From Mesorhizobium sp. (GTDB lineage Bacteria; Pseudomonadota; Alphaproteobacteria; Rhizobiales; Rhizobiaceae), in the NCBI GenBank assembly GCA_004020315.1, contig SAQG01000040.1, positions 1 to 55,556 of the forward strand: a stretch of DNA of 55,556 nt. Direction: 5' to 3'. Positions within the stretch are counted from its first letter, which is position 1. Each line of letters begins with the position of its first letter. The position numbers were made by a program, and so were the translations under genes. The notes under the pieces are model-generated. The model searched no databases. It was given only the letters and a program-made list of their open reading frames with translations, and had not been told where the DNA came from. This document shows, piece by piece, positions 1 to 7,828 of this stretch.

Positions 1-114
1 AGCCATGCTGTCCGTTTCATCCCCAGCCTCCATGCGCTGGCGATAAAACCGGACAGCTCACGTGCTACCTAATCCGGACAACTCATCTGCTTACGACAGA
101 CGCCAGCCGCAAGC

Positions 115-141
115 TTGACACCGGTTAAATCTCCGTTTAAT
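115..141 (+). promoter_or_regulatory. Predicted sigma70-type promoter for rpsD
   Basis: A perfect TTGACA (115-120) is followed after 15 bases by TTTAAT (136-141), which matches TATAAT at five of six bases. Transcription would start near 148 and give rpsD a leader of about 225 bases. This is inferred from consensus matching only. Confidence 0.45.
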
Positions 142-152
142 CAGCCCACCAA

Positions 153-183
153 CACTGGGCCGCAACGCCCGGTGGTTTCTTTA
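153..183 (+). terminator. Terminator-like hairpin in the rpsD leader
   Basis: Stem 153-160 pairs with 167-174 (eight pairs, one T-G) around a six-base loop and is followed by a T-rich run. It lies only a few bases after the predicted start site. It could be an attenuator for rpsD or the terminator of a gene left of the window. Confidence 0.4.
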
Positions 184-325
184 TGTGTGCAAGACGTTTG
201 GGAAGCCGCTCTATTCTTCCTCAGCTCTTGTCCAGAATGACGTGTCCCGTGGGTTTTCCGCCGCGTTGCGTGGGAAAACCCTGTCAGGTCTCGAAAACGG
301 GGGCCAGAGGAGGGCGCGTTTCCTT

Positions 326-350
326 CACCCGGACCATGAGGTTCCGGGTG
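326..350 (+). other. Perfect 8-bp hairpin just upstream of rpsD
   Basis: Bases 326-333 (cacccgga) and 343-350 (tccgggtg) form a perfect GC-rich stem with a nine-base loop, 22 bases before the rpsD start. S4 autoregulates translation by binding mRNA in some bacteria. A structured site here would fit that role, but no S4-type pseudoknot was demonstrated. Confidence 0.35.
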
Positions 351-372
351 TACTGTTTTGAAAGGGAATGCG

Positions 373-990
373 ATGAGCAAGCGCGAATCCGCGAAATACA
401 AGATCGACCGCCGTCTCGGCGAAAACATCTGGGGCCGCCCGAAATCCCCGGTCAACAAGCGCGAATACGGTCCCGGCCAGCACGGCCAGCGCCGCAAGGG
501 CAAACTTTCCGATTTCGGCCTGCAGCTGCGTGCCAAGCAGAAGCTGAAGGGTCACTACGGCGACGTTTCGGAAAAGCAGTTCCGCAAGGTCTATGAAGAG
601 GCGGATCGCCGCAAGGGCGACACCTCGGAGAACCTGATCGGCCTGCTCGAATCGCGTCTCGACGCGGTTGTCTACCGCGCCAAGTTCGTGCCGACCATTT
701 TTGCCGCTCGCCAGTTCGTCAATCACGGCCACATCAATGTCAACGGCAAGCGCGTCAACATCGGCTCATACCGCTGTAAGCCGGGCGACGTCATCGAAGT
801 GCGCGAAAAATCGAAGCAACTGGCGATCGTCCTGGAATCGGTAGGCTTGGCCGAGCGCGACGTGCCTGATTACATCGAGGTCGACCACAACAAGATGACC
901 GCGACCTTCGGGCGCATCCCCGGCCTGTCGGATGTTCCCTTCGCCGTGCAGATGGAACCGAACCTGGTCGTCGAATTCTATTCGCGCTGA
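373..990 (+). CDS. rpsD: 30S ribosomal protein S4
   Basis: This encodes S4 (205 residues), a primary 16S rRNA-binding protein that nucleates assembly of the small-subunit body and helps set decoding accuracy. The N-terminus (SKRESAKYKIDRRLGENIWG) and the central S4 RNA-binding domain (roughly residues 93-155, including FVNHGHINVNGKRVNIGSY) are typical of alphaproteobacterial S4. ATG 373 is preferred over an upstream TTG at 358 because the purine-rich aaaggga sits about seven bases before it. The gene stands alone between its own leader and a strong terminator at 1019, so it is probably monocistronic. Confidence 0.97.
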   Translation: MSKRESAKYKIDRRLGENIWGRPKSPVNKREYGPGQHGQRRKGKLSDFGLQLRAKQKLKGHYGDVSEKQFRKVYEEADRRKGDTSENLIGLLESRLDAVVYRAKFVPTIFAARQFVNHGHINVNGKRVNIGSYRCKPGDVIEVREKSKQLAIVLESVGLAERDVPDYIEVDHNKMTATFGRIPGLSDVPFAVQMEPNLVVEFYSR

Positions 991-1018
991 TCGAACGCGC
1001 CGTCTGCGACAGCATCGA

Positions 1019-1047
1019 AGGCCGCCCATCGAGGCGGCCTTTTCTTT
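1019..1047 (+). terminator. Rho-independent terminator of rpsD
   Basis: An 8-bp perfect stem (1019-1026 aggccgcc with 1033-1040 ggcggcct) and a six-base loop are followed by a T-rich tract, 30 bases after the rpsD stop codon. Confidence 0.85.
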
Positions 1048-1091
1048 GTCCGGCTTTTGCCCGCCCAGCTTTTCTTTGTCCGCCGTGCTAG

Positions 1092-1139
1092 AGCGATGTG
1101 CTTTTCGGAAATCGATTTCGATTTTCGGGTCGATGCGCT
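1092..1139. repeat. Rhizobial intergenic palindromic repeat, copy 1
   Basis: This imperfect palindrome (core ttttcggaaatcgatttcga) has the same plan as the copy at 6456-6503: outer arms around ttcgg/ccgaa and cgatt inner arms. Elements of this form are scattered between genes in Mesorhizobium and relatives. It lies between the rpsD terminator and ttcA. Confidence 0.65.
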
Positions 1140-1178
1140 AATCCGGGCAGCAACAAGGACTTTTGGGGCCGACGCGCC

Positions 1179-2069
1179 ATGAACATGCTGCCAGATGCCA
1201 AAACACTCGAACCGATCGCCGATACCGCAGGCGGCTTTCATCCGCTGTTTGCCGATGTGCCGTCCTCCGTCGAGTTCAACAAGCTGCGCAAACGGCTGCT
1301 GCGTCTCGCCCGTCAGGCGATCGACGATTTTTCGATGGTGAGGCCCGGCGATCGCTGGCTGGTCGCGTTGTCGGGCGGCAAGGATTCCTACGGCCTGCTC
1401 GCTTTGCTGCTCGACCTCAAATGGCGCGGGCTGCTGCCGGTCGACCTGTTGGCTTGCAATCTCGACCAGGGCCAGCCGAATTTTCCGAAACACATTCTGC
1501 CCGATTATCTCAACACATACGCCATTCCACATCGCATCGAATATCAGGACACCTATTCGGTCGTGACCGACAAGCTTCCCCAGGGCAGCACCTATTGTTC
1601 GCTGTGCTCGCGGCTCAGGCGTGGCCATCTCTACCGCATCGCGCGGGAGGAGGGCTGCTCGGCTTTGGTGCTCGGCCACCACCGCGAAGACATTCTCGAA
1701 ACCTTTTTCATGAACCTGTTCCATGGCGGGCGCCTCGCCGCCATGCCGCCAAAACTGCTCAACGACGACGGCGACGTCATGGTGCTGCGGCCGCTCGCCT
1801 ATTGCGCCGAGGCCGATCTCGAAAAATTCGCCGGCGCCATGAAATTCCCGATCATCCCTTGCGATCTGTGCGGCAGCCAGGACGGCTTGCAGCGCAATGC
1901 GATGAAGGCCATGCTCGACGACTTGGAAAAGCGGATGCCCGGCCGCAAGGACACGATGATCCACGCCATGACCAATGTGCGGCCCTCGCATCTGCTCGAC
2001 AGAAAGCTGTTCGATTTCGCCGCTCTCAACGAAACCCTCACACGGCAAGACGTTCCAGATGACATTTGA
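1179..2069 (+). CDS. ttcA: tRNA 2-thiocytidine synthetase TtcA
   Basis: TtcA thiolates cytidine 32 of certain tRNAs, using ATP and a [4Fe-4S] cluster in the cytoplasm. The protein (296 residues; the E. coli enzyme is of similar length) has the PP-loop SGGKDS at about residues 65-70 and the CxxC pair at 140/143, with further cysteines at 228/231 (PCDLCGS) that belong to the family's cluster-binding set. ATG 1179 is the first sensible start, since the longer frame begins inside the palindromic repeat; its ribosome site is weak (aagga about 19 bases upstream). The 3' end overlaps the next gene by 11 bases, which suggests coupled translation. Confidence 0.93.
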   Translation: MNMLPDAKTLEPIADTAGGFHPLFADVPSSVEFNKLRKRLLRLARQAIDDFSMVRPGDRWLVALSGGKDSYGLLALLLDLKWRGLLPVDLLACNLDQGQPNFPKHILPDYLNTYAIPHRIEYQDTYSVVTDKLPQGSTYCSLCSRLRRGHLYRIAREEGCSALVLGHHREDILETFFMNLFHGGRLAAMPPKLLNDDGDVMVLRPLAYCAEADLEKFAGAMKFPIIPCDLCGSQDGLQRNAMKAMLDDLEKRMPGRKDTMIHAMTNVRPSHLLDRKLFDFAALNETLTRQDVPDDI

Positions 2070-2886
2070 CGATACCGCGATCGACTGGCTGGCCAAGCTT
2101 CTGTCCGACGCTGCCATTGCCGAGATCATGCCGCGCTTTCGCCGGCTGGATGAGGGCGACGTCCGCCAGAAGACCTCGGCAGCCGACCTGGTGACGGAGG
2201 CCGACGTGAGTGCCGAGCGGCTCATCACCGTCAGGCTGCGTGAGCGCTACCCCCAGGCGATGATCGTCGGCGAGGAGGCATGCTCCGACGATCCGGAGTT
2301 GCTTCAGGGTCTCGGCGAAGTCGATCTTGCCTTCGTCATCGATCCCGTCGACGGCACCTTCAACTTCGCCTCCGGCGTGCCGCTGTTCGGCGTCATGGTC
2401 GGCGTCGTGGTGAAGGGCGAGACCGTCGCCGGCATCATTCACGATCCTGTCGGCAAGGACTGGCTGATCGGCGCCAAGGGCGCTGGCAGCCACATACGGC
2501 ATGCACATGGCACCCTGGAGAAGGTGCATGTCGCCGAGCCTGTGCCGATCTCGGCAATGACCGGCGCGGTTTCTTGGCAATACATGCCTGAGCCGGAACG
2601 ATCACGGCTGGCGCGCAACCAAACAAAATCCTTGTCGCAATTCGGCTATCGCTGCGCGGCCCACGAATACCGCCTGCTGGCGAGCGGCCACGCCCACTTC
2701 GTCGTCTACAACAAGCTGATGCCGTGGGATCATCTGGCCGGTGTGCTGATCCATGCCGAAGCAGGTGGTTACGCGGCGCGTTTCGATGGCAGCGCTTATC
2801 TGCCTTCGCACGTCGGAGGTGGCCTTCTTGTCGCACCGGACAAGGAAAGCTGGCGCGAATTGCGCCGCGAACTCTGGGCAGAATAG
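2059..2886 (+). CDS. Inositol monophosphatase family protein
   Basis: This is a Mg-dependent, Li-sensitive-type phosphatase of the IMPase/FBPase/CysQ fold (275 residues). Metal-binding motifs are visible in order: GEE at 71-73, DPVDGTFNF from residue 95, and PWDHLAG near 222-228. Such enzymes hydrolyse inositol-1-phosphate, histidinol phosphate, PAP or related sugar phosphates; the true substrate cannot be read here. The start ATG overlaps the ttcA stop region, so the two are probably co-transcribed. The protein ends directly against the remnant of a 4-pyridoxolactonase gene, so the deletion that removed most of that gene abuts this stop codon. Confidence 0.9.
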   Translation: MTFDDTAIDWLAKLLSDAAIAEIMPRFRRLDEGDVRQKTSAADLVTEADVSAERLITVRLRERYPQAMIVGEEACSDDPELLQGLGEVDLAFVIDPVDGTFNFASGVPLFGVMVGVVVKGETVAGIIHDPVGKDWLIGAKGAGSHIRHAHGTLEKVHVAEPVPISAMTGAVSWQYMPEPERSRLARNQTKSLSQFGYRCAAHEYRLLASGHAHFVVYNKLMPWDHLAGVLIHAEAGGYAARFDGSAYLPSHVGGGLLVAPDKESWRELRRELWAE

Positions 2887-2913
2887 GCCGCCCGGCATCG
2901 ATCCGGTTCGGGC

Positions 2914-3126
2914 CGCAAGCCGATCATGTTTACCATCGATGCGGCCGACACGCAGAAGAGCCTTGAGACGCTGTGCCAGACGGCCTTCAACATCGACCCA
3001 GTGGCGGGAGTCAATTCGATGCGCAAGCTGGAGAAGTTCGCCGAGGATTATGGCGCCGAGCTGATGTATTTGCACGACCTGGAGAACTTCAAAACGTACA
3101 GGACCGGCACGCAATTTTACGGCTGA
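2914..3126 (+). pseudogene. C-terminal remnant of 4-pyridoxolactonase (truncated)
   Basis: About 70 codons encode RKPIMFTIDAADTQKSLE and end HDLENFKTYRTGTQFYG. From memory this matches the last quarter of the Mesorhizobium 4-pyridoxolactonase, a metallo-beta-lactamase-fold enzyme that opens 4-pyridoxolactone in vitamin B6 degradation. The N-terminal three quarters, with the HxHxDH zinc motif, is missing, and the preceding gene's stop lies 28 bases upstream. An ATG at 2926 could still give a 66-residue peptide, but without the metal site it cannot be a lactonase. In the reference organism the lactonase gene sits immediately before the PPAT gene, exactly as here. Confidence 0.8.
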
Positions 3127-3150
3127 TCGCCACTGACCGGAGACAAGATC

Positions 3151-4329
3151 ATGCGCTATTTCGAACACGCCGAACCAGTCATCACGCTCACCGCCGGGCC
3201 GGTGAACGCCTATCCCGATGTGCTGCGCGGCCTCGGTCGCACGGTGCTCTACGACTCCGATCCGGCGTTCCAGCTCTTTTACGAACGTGTGATCGACAAG
3301 GCGCAGAAGGCGATGCGGCTATCGAACAGGCCGGTCATTCTCCATGGCGAGCCGGTGCTTGGCCTGGAGGCTGCCGCAGCCTCCCTGATCACGCCTGACG
3401 ACGTCGTGCTCAACCTCGCCTCCGGTGTCTACGGCAAGGGGTTTGGCTATTGGGCGAAGCGTTTTTCGCCGCACCTGCTCGAAATCGAGGTGCCCTATAA
3501 CGAGGCGATCGACCCGCAGGCGGTTGCGGCAATGCTGGAAGCACATCCGGAAATCACCATCGTTTCCGCCTGCCACCATGATACGCCGTCGGGCACCATC
3601 AACCCGATCGACGCCATTGGCGCGCTGGTTTCGGCGCATGGCGCTTATCTGATTGTCGATGCCGTTTCGTCGTTCGGCGGCATGAAAACGCATCCGGAGG
3701 ACTGCAAGGCCGACATCTATGTCACCGGCCCGAACAAATGCCTCGGCGCGCCTCCCGGCCTCACGATGATGGGCGTCAGTGAGCGGGCTTGGGCCAAGAT
3801 GAAGGCAAATCCACTGGCGCCACGCGCGTCGATGCTCAGCATCGTCGATTGGGAGCATGCGTGGTCGAAGGACAAGCCGTTTCCGTTCACGCCGTCCGTC
3901 GCGGAGATGAACGGGCTCGACGTCGCGCTCGACCTCTACCTCAACGAGGGACCGGCGGCAGTGTGGGCGCGCCACGCGCTCACCGCCAGGACCATGCGCG
4001 CCGGCGTCGCCGCCATGGGTCTCTCGATCTGGGCCGCCAGCGACAATATCGCATCGCCAACCACGACCGCCGTCAGGACGCCCGAAGGCATCGACGAGAA
4101 GGCGCTTCGCCAGGCCGCGCGTGCCCGCTACGGCGTGGTGTTTTCGTCGGGCCGCGGCGAAACATTGGGCAAGCTGACACGCATCGGCCATATGGGCCCG
4201 ACCGCCCAGCCGATCTACGCGATCGCGGCGCTGACGGCACTTGGCGGGGCGATGAATTCGTTGGGCCAGGAACTCGCGGTCGGCAAAGGCATCGACGCGG
4301 CGCTAGCCGTTATCGACGCCGACGCTTGA
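3151..4329 (+). CDS. ppaT: Pyridoxamine-pyruvate transaminase (PPAT)
   Basis: PPAT converts pyridoxamine plus pyruvate to pyridoxal plus L-alanine, using the substrate itself in place of bound PLP. The protein (392 residues) is a fold-type I aminotransferase of the alanine-glyoxylate/serine-glyoxylate group. It matches from memory the characterised Mesorhizobium enzyme almost throughout, including ITLTAGPVNAYP, LASGVYGKGFGYW and the Schiff-base lysine K196 in TGPNKCLGAPPG. Residues that bind the pyridine ring and phosphate-free substrate in that enzyme (Y34, E67, Y94 here) are present. A GGAG ribosome site lies about nine bases before the ATG. The gene is intact while both neighbouring pathway genes are ruined, so it may be newly orphaned or retained for salvage. 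A general serine-glyoxylate aminotransferase role is the alternative. Confidence 0.88.
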   Translation: MRYFEHAEPVITLTAGPVNAYPDVLRGLGRTVLYDSDPAFQLFYERVIDKAQKAMRLSNRPVILHGEPVLGLEAAAASLITPDDVVLNLASGVYGKGFGYWAKRFSPHLLEIEVPYNEAIDPQAVAAMLEAHPEITIVSACHHDTPSGTINPIDAIGALVSAHGAYLIVDAVSSFGGMKTHPEDCKADIYVTGPNKCLGAPPGLTMMGVSERAWAKMKANPLAPRASMLSIVDWEHAWSKDKPFPFTPSVAEMNGLDVALDLYLNEGPAAVWARHALTARTMRAGVAAMGLSIWAASDNIASPTTTAVRTPEGIDEKALRQAARARYGVVFSSGRGETLGKLTRIGHMGPTAQPIYAIAALTALGGAMNSLGQELAVGKGIDAALAVIDADA

Positions 4330-4362
4330 AATGAATTCACAGGATCGCATAGAGCACGGAAA

Positions 4363-4569
4363 ATGACTGGACGTCTTGGGGGAAGACGGCGCTGATTACC
4401 GGGCCGCACAAGGCAATCGCCGCGCGCGCTCGGCCGCCGATGGCGCGAGATGAAGGGCAAAGGCAGCCGGAACATATCGCCGATGTGGTGTCCTTCGTGG
4501 CCTCCGATGATGCGCGCTGCATCATAGGCCAGACGTTGAATGTCGAAGCCAGGCATGGTGCGGCACTAG
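4363..4569 (+). pseudogene. Deletion remnant of pyridoxal 4-dehydrogenase (SDR family)
   Basis: The fragment keeps both ends of a short-chain dehydrogenase. It starts ATG ACT GGA CGT CTT and, after a one-base slip, reads KTALITG followed by an AAQG...AADGA-like stretch. It then jumps to QPEHIADVVSFVASDDAR, GQTLNVEA and, after another one-base slip, GMVRH-stop at 4567-4569. From memory these are the N- and C-terminal segments of Mesorhizobium pyridoxal 4-dehydrogenase, normally the gene after PPAT. Roughly 170-180 internal codons, including the YxxxK active site, are gone. At least three frame changes are needed to read it, so it is clearly dead. Confidence 0.8.
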
Positions 4570-4676
4570 AAAGCACGTCGCGTTTGAAAGGATTCATACG
4601 ACGCGCTGATATCGATGGAGGCTTTCGTCAAAATTCGCTTACATTACATTTGTCCGCGCGAAACCGGAGACCTGAA

Positions 4677-5084
4677 ATGAAACCTCGGTTCGCAATTGTC
4701 GCACTGGCCCTTGCCCTTGCCATGGTCGCCGGGCCAAACGGGGCAAGATCGCAGGAGCGCGTATGTCGCAGTCCCGATCCCGTCGACACCATAAACGAGA
4801 TGTTCTCCGCGATCATCGCCTGTTGGGAGCCGCCGCCCGGAACCGCGGGCATGAGCCTGACGCTGCAGTTCTCAATTCGTCGAAACGGCACACTTATCGG
4901 CAAGCCTCGCGCCACTTACTCCCGTCTAGGGAATGATGACAAGCTCAACCGGGCCTTCGTGGCCTCCGTCCTCAAGGCTCTCGACAAGGCCCTGCCACTG
5001 CCGGTTTCTGACAGCATGGGTGGAGCGATCGCAGGGCGTATGCTGTTCCCACGCTTCACAGCAGCGAGTGGGCGTGAATCCTAA
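4677..5084 (+). CDS. Small secreted protein with TonB-C-like domain
   Basis: The 135-residue product begins with a clear signal peptide (MKPRFAIVALALALAM, cleavage near GARSQ). It then has two cysteines and a segment (LTLQFSIRRNGTLIGKP, later ALDKALPLPVSD) that resembles the C-terminal domain of TonB-like energy transducers and related periplasmic proteins. No function can be assigned. ATG 4677 is chosen because GGAG lies eight bases upstream and the signal peptide begins there; the longer frame from 4440 is only read-through from the dehydrogenase remnant. It converges on the MFS gene with a 13-base gap. Confidence 0.7.
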   Translation: MKPRFAIVALALALAMVAGPNGARSQERVCRSPDPVDTINEMFSAIIACWEPPPGTAGMSLTLQFSIRRNGTLIGKPRATYSRLGNDDKLNRAFVASVLKALDKALPLPVSDSMGGAIAGRMLFPRFTAASGRES

Positions 5085-5097
5085 AGCGCGTCCGGCA

Positions 5098-6339
5098 TCA
5101 AACCGGCGGGTTCTGCGGCTGAAAGAATTTGCCGCGTTCGGCGATCAGCACCATCACCAATGCGCCAAGCGACACGCTGCAGAATCCGGCGGCCAAGGGC
5201 GTCACCGTGCCGTTGAAGGCTTGGCCGATCAGCGTGCCGAGCAGACCGCCGAGGAAGGTCTGCATGAAGCCCAGAATGGACGATGCCGTGCCGGCCAGCT
5301 GGCCGAGCGGCTCCATGGCGAGCGCGTTGAAATTCGCGCCGAGTGCGCCGAACGGAACCATCGCACAGGCAAAGAAGGTGATGAAAAGCCAGAGCGGCAT
5401 CTTCATTTGGATGGAAACGATCAGCCAGGCGAGGCTGATGGCCAGAAACAAGAGCAGCGCGCTCTGCGACAAGCGGCGCATGCCGATGCGGCCGACAAGG
5501 CGCGAATTCAGATAGTTCGAAAAGGCGAGCACGCCGGCGATCCCTGCGAAAATCACCGGGAACATCTCGCCGACGCCGAAGACGCCGACATAGATCTGCT
5601 GCGCCGAGGCAATGAAGCCGAACATAGCGCTAAAAACGAAAGTACTGGCGAAGGCGTAGCAAAGTGCCATGCGATTGGTCAGCACGATGCGAAAACCATC
5701 GATGATGGATGAGGCCGTCAGCGGTCGGCGATAGTCGGGATGCAGCGTCTCGGGCAAGCGCAGCAGCGCCCACGCCGACACGATCAGCCCGCCGGCCGCC
5801 ATGGCGATGAAGATCACATGCCAGGTCGCGAACAGCATGATGAGCTGGCCGATGCCAGGAGCAACGACCGGAATGGCCATGAACACCATGAAGATCAGCG
5901 ACATGACTTCGGCCATGCGCCGGCCATCGAACGTGTCGCGCACGATCGATACGGCAATGACGCGTGTGGCCGCGGCGCCGATGCCTTGCACCAGTCTGCA
6001 CAGGAGGAGGGTGGCAAATGTCGGGGCGATCGCTGCCGCACTCGCCGCCGCGACATAGATCACCAGTCCGACGACGAGCGGAGCACGGCGTCCGAAGCGG
6101 TCCGAGATCGGTCCGAAGAAGAGCTGTCCGCCGCCAAAGCCCAGAATATAGGCGGCAATCACGTACTGACGGTGGTTTTCATTTTCCACACCCAGCGAGG
6201 CGCCGATCTGCTGCAACGCCGGTAGCATGATGTCGAGGGCCAGCGAGTTGAGCGCCATCAATGCCGCGCATAGGGCGATGAATTCCCAGCGCGGAATAGG
6301 CAAGGTGCTTGCCTCCGGCGCTTGTGCATGCTGATCCAC
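5098..6339 (-). CDS. Bcr/CflA-type MFS drug efflux transporter
   Basis: This 413-residue inner-membrane protein belongs to the DHA1 major facilitator group and probably exports small molecules in exchange for protons. Twelve hydrophobic segments can be traced, with the loop 2-3 motif GPISDRFGRR near residue 78 and the motif C-like stretch PVVAPGIGQ near 160. The frame opens with GTG at 6339; no better start was seen. Substrate cannot be predicted; bicyclomycin/florfenicol-type resistance proteins are the nearest family. A terminator-like hairpin separates it from grxD upstream, so it is probably a single-gene unit. Confidence 0.88.
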   Translation of the reverse strand: MDQHAQAPEASTLPIPRWEFIALCAALMALNSLALDIMLPALQQIGASLGVENENHRQYVIAAYILGFGGGQLFFGPISDRFGRRAPLVVGLVIYVAAASAAAIAPTFATLLLCRLVQGIGAAATRVIAVSIVRDTFDGRRMAEVMSLIFMVFMAIPVVAPGIGQLIMLFATWHVIFIAMAAGGLIVSAWALLRLPETLHPDYRRPLTASSIIDGFRIVLTNRMALCYAFASTFVFSAMFGFIASAQQIYVGVFGVGEMFPVIFAGIAGVLAFSNYLNSRLVGRIGMRRLSQSALLLFLAISLAWLIVSIQMKMPLWLFITFFACAMVPFGALGANFNALAMEPLGQLAGTASSILGFMQTFLGGLLGTLIGQAFNGTVTPLAAGFCSVSLGALVMVLIAERGKFFQPQNPPV

Positions 6340-6361
6340 GGCAAAGTCCGATCTTCAAACG

Positions 6362-6383
6362 AAAAGCGCCGGCGCACCGGCGC
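6362..6383 (-). terminator. Rho-independent terminator, minus strand
   Basis: Stem 6366-6372 (gcgccgg) pairs with 6377-6383 (ccggcgc) over a four-base loop. On the minus strand the stem is followed by tttt. It would end transcripts coming from purL-bolA-grxD. Confidence 0.65.
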
Positions 6384-6455
6384 GTTCATTCGTCTTAGGC
6401 CCCGAAAGAGGGGGATGCAGACAGTTTGCCGAGGTGGGGGCTGGCCCGGCGTTTA

Positions 6456-6503
6456 GCGCATGACCCCGAATATCGGAATCGATTTTCGGAAAGGATCATG
6501 CGC
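6456..6503. repeat. Rhizobial intergenic palindromic repeat, copy 2
   Basis: Outer arms gcgcatga (6456-6463) and tcatgcgc (6496-6503) are perfect complements, and inner arms ccgaa and ttcgg also pair. The core tcggaatcgattttcggaaa matches the classic element found many times in Mesorhizobium intergenic DNA. It lies just 3' of grxD. Confidence 0.75.
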
Positions 6504-6513
6504 AAACTGAAAT

Positions 6514-6849
6514 TCAGGCGGCGCCTTTAACGCTCACGCCCTTTTCGACGAGGAACGTCTGCAGTTCGCCTGCCTGGAACATCTCGCGGACGATGTCGCA
6601 ACCGCCAACAAATTCGCCCTTGACGTAAAGCTGCGGGATCGTCGGCCAGTTGGAGTATTCCTTGATGCCTTGCCGCAGCTCGGCCGAGGTCAGCACGTCC
6701 ACGCCCTTGTAGTCCGCCCCGATGTAGTCGAGGATCTGCACGACCTGACCGGAAAATCCGCATTGCGGGAAACCGGGCGTGCCCTTCATGAAAAGGACGA
6801 CGTCGTTGCCCTTCACTTCGCTGTCGATGTAGTCGTTGATACCGCTCAT
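6514..6849 (-). CDS. grxD: Monothiol glutaredoxin Grx4
   Basis: GrxD carries [2Fe-2S] clusters between scaffold and target proteins, usually in partnership with BolA. The product (111 residues) has the monothiol active site CGFS at residues 30-33 and the glutathione/cluster-binding segments WPTIPQLY and GGCDI. ATG 6849 is preceded by an aggatt ribosome site; the longer frame adds 17 unconserved residues. bolA is encoded upstream on the same strand, a conserved functional pairing, but here a plus-strand DUF2233 gene sits between them. grxD must therefore be read from its own promoter or by a transcript running antisense through that gene. Confidence 0.95.
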   Translation of the reverse strand: MSGINDYIDSEVKGNDVVLFMKGTPGFPQCGFSGQVVQILDYIGADYKGVDVLTSAELRQGIKEYSNWPTIPQLYVKGEFVGGCDIVREMFQAGELQTFLVEKGVSVKGAA

Positions 6850-7013
6850 AGAGAATCCTTTCATGCCCGCGGGAGTCGGGCTCGAAACATACCCTTTCAA
6901 ATAAACCCATAGGTTGCCTGAAACAAGACGTTTGCCACCTCGTCACGCAAATGGCGCAAAGGATGGCCCGATATTGGGCCAAGAGCATCGGTCAGCTATT
7001 TTCCCGGGAAGCG

Positions 7014-7807
7014 ATGAAAAGGCGACATAGCGCGGCAATCTTGGTTGGCGTCCTCCTCGTTGCGCTGGCCTTGATCTGGTGGCTCAGGCCATCGGAAAAC
7101 CCGCCTGTCACCGTCGGCGGCAAACTGCCAGGACCATGCCGGGACCTGAATTTCGAGGCGGTTCCCTACATCGTCTGCGAGATCGATCTTCGCAGCTACG
7201 ACGTCGCTGTCTTCCACGCCGGCCACGACGGCAAGGCCTTCGGCTCGCTGAAAAAGTTCGACGAGGCGATGTCGGGCGAGGGCAGGCCGGTGCTGCTCGC
7301 CATGAACGCCGGCATGTATCATGAGGACCTGACGCCGGTCGGCCTTCTCGTCGAAAATGGTCACGCGGTGGCTCCGCTCAACCTCGCAGATGGCCAAGGC
7401 AATTTCTTCCTGAAGCCAAACGGCGTGTTCCTGATCCGGAAGGACGGCAAGGCGGCGGTCATGGAAACGAGCGCCTATGCCGCCGCCAAGGCGGATGTGG
7501 CTTTCGCCACGCAGTCCGGCCCGATGCTGGTGATCGACGGCCGGCTTCATCCTCGCTTCGAGGCGAACGGCACGTCGCGTCACATCCGCAACGGTGTTGG
7601 CGTGCGTGACGAAAACACGATCGCGCTGGCGATCTCACACTCGCAAGTTAGTCTCGGCAGCTTTGCACGCCTGTTCCGTGATGCGCTGCATTGCCCCAAC
7701 GCGCTTTTCTTCGACGGGTGGTCTCGGCGTTGTCGAATGGCGAGAAGACGATCGTCGGCGGAAACTATCCGGCAGGGCCGATCATTGCCGTCTCGGCGAA
7801 AAGGTGA
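7014..7807 (+). pseudogene. DUF2233 phosphodiester-glycosidase-like gene, frameshifted
   Basis: The frame from ATG 7014 (gggaag ribosome site) encodes an N-terminal membrane anchor or signal (SAAILVGVLLVALALIWWL) and DUF2233 motifs: LAMNAGMY, NGVFLI, TQSGPMLV, RNGVGV and ALFFDG. This domain is related to the uncovering enzyme that removes N-acetylglucosamine phosphodiester caps. At 7716-7718 one base is missing. The original frame then turns into arginine-rich nonsense, while the next frame reads VVSALSNGEKTIVGGNYPAG and ends at TGA 7805-7807. Restoring that base gives about 264 residues, the family's normal size. Either a real mutation or a G-run consensus error is possible. Confidence 0.75.
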
Positions 7808-7828
7808 CGAGGAGTTGGAGGTGAACCC

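Larger units (their letters stand above)
1..372. other. Left-edge non-coding region and rpsD leader
   Basis: No convincing gene lies here; the short open frames on either strand look like shadows. Positions 49-67 and 74-92 form an imperfect tandem repeat of period 25 (ccggaca-ctca core, 15 of 19 bases alike), resembling the repeated ends of some insertion sequences. A sigma70-like promoter (115-141), a terminator-like hairpin (153-183) and a second hairpin (326-350) follow before rpsD. Confidence 0.5.

Noticed and set aside
978..2228. 416-residue minus-strand open frame opposite ttcA
   Set aside because: It is antisense to ttcA and its overlapping partner, has no recognisable motifs, and follows from high GC.
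4440..4676. N-terminal extension of the small secreted protein (frame open from 4440)
   Set aside because: These codons are the dehydrogenase remnant read through into the next gene; the true signal peptide and ribosome site start at 4677.
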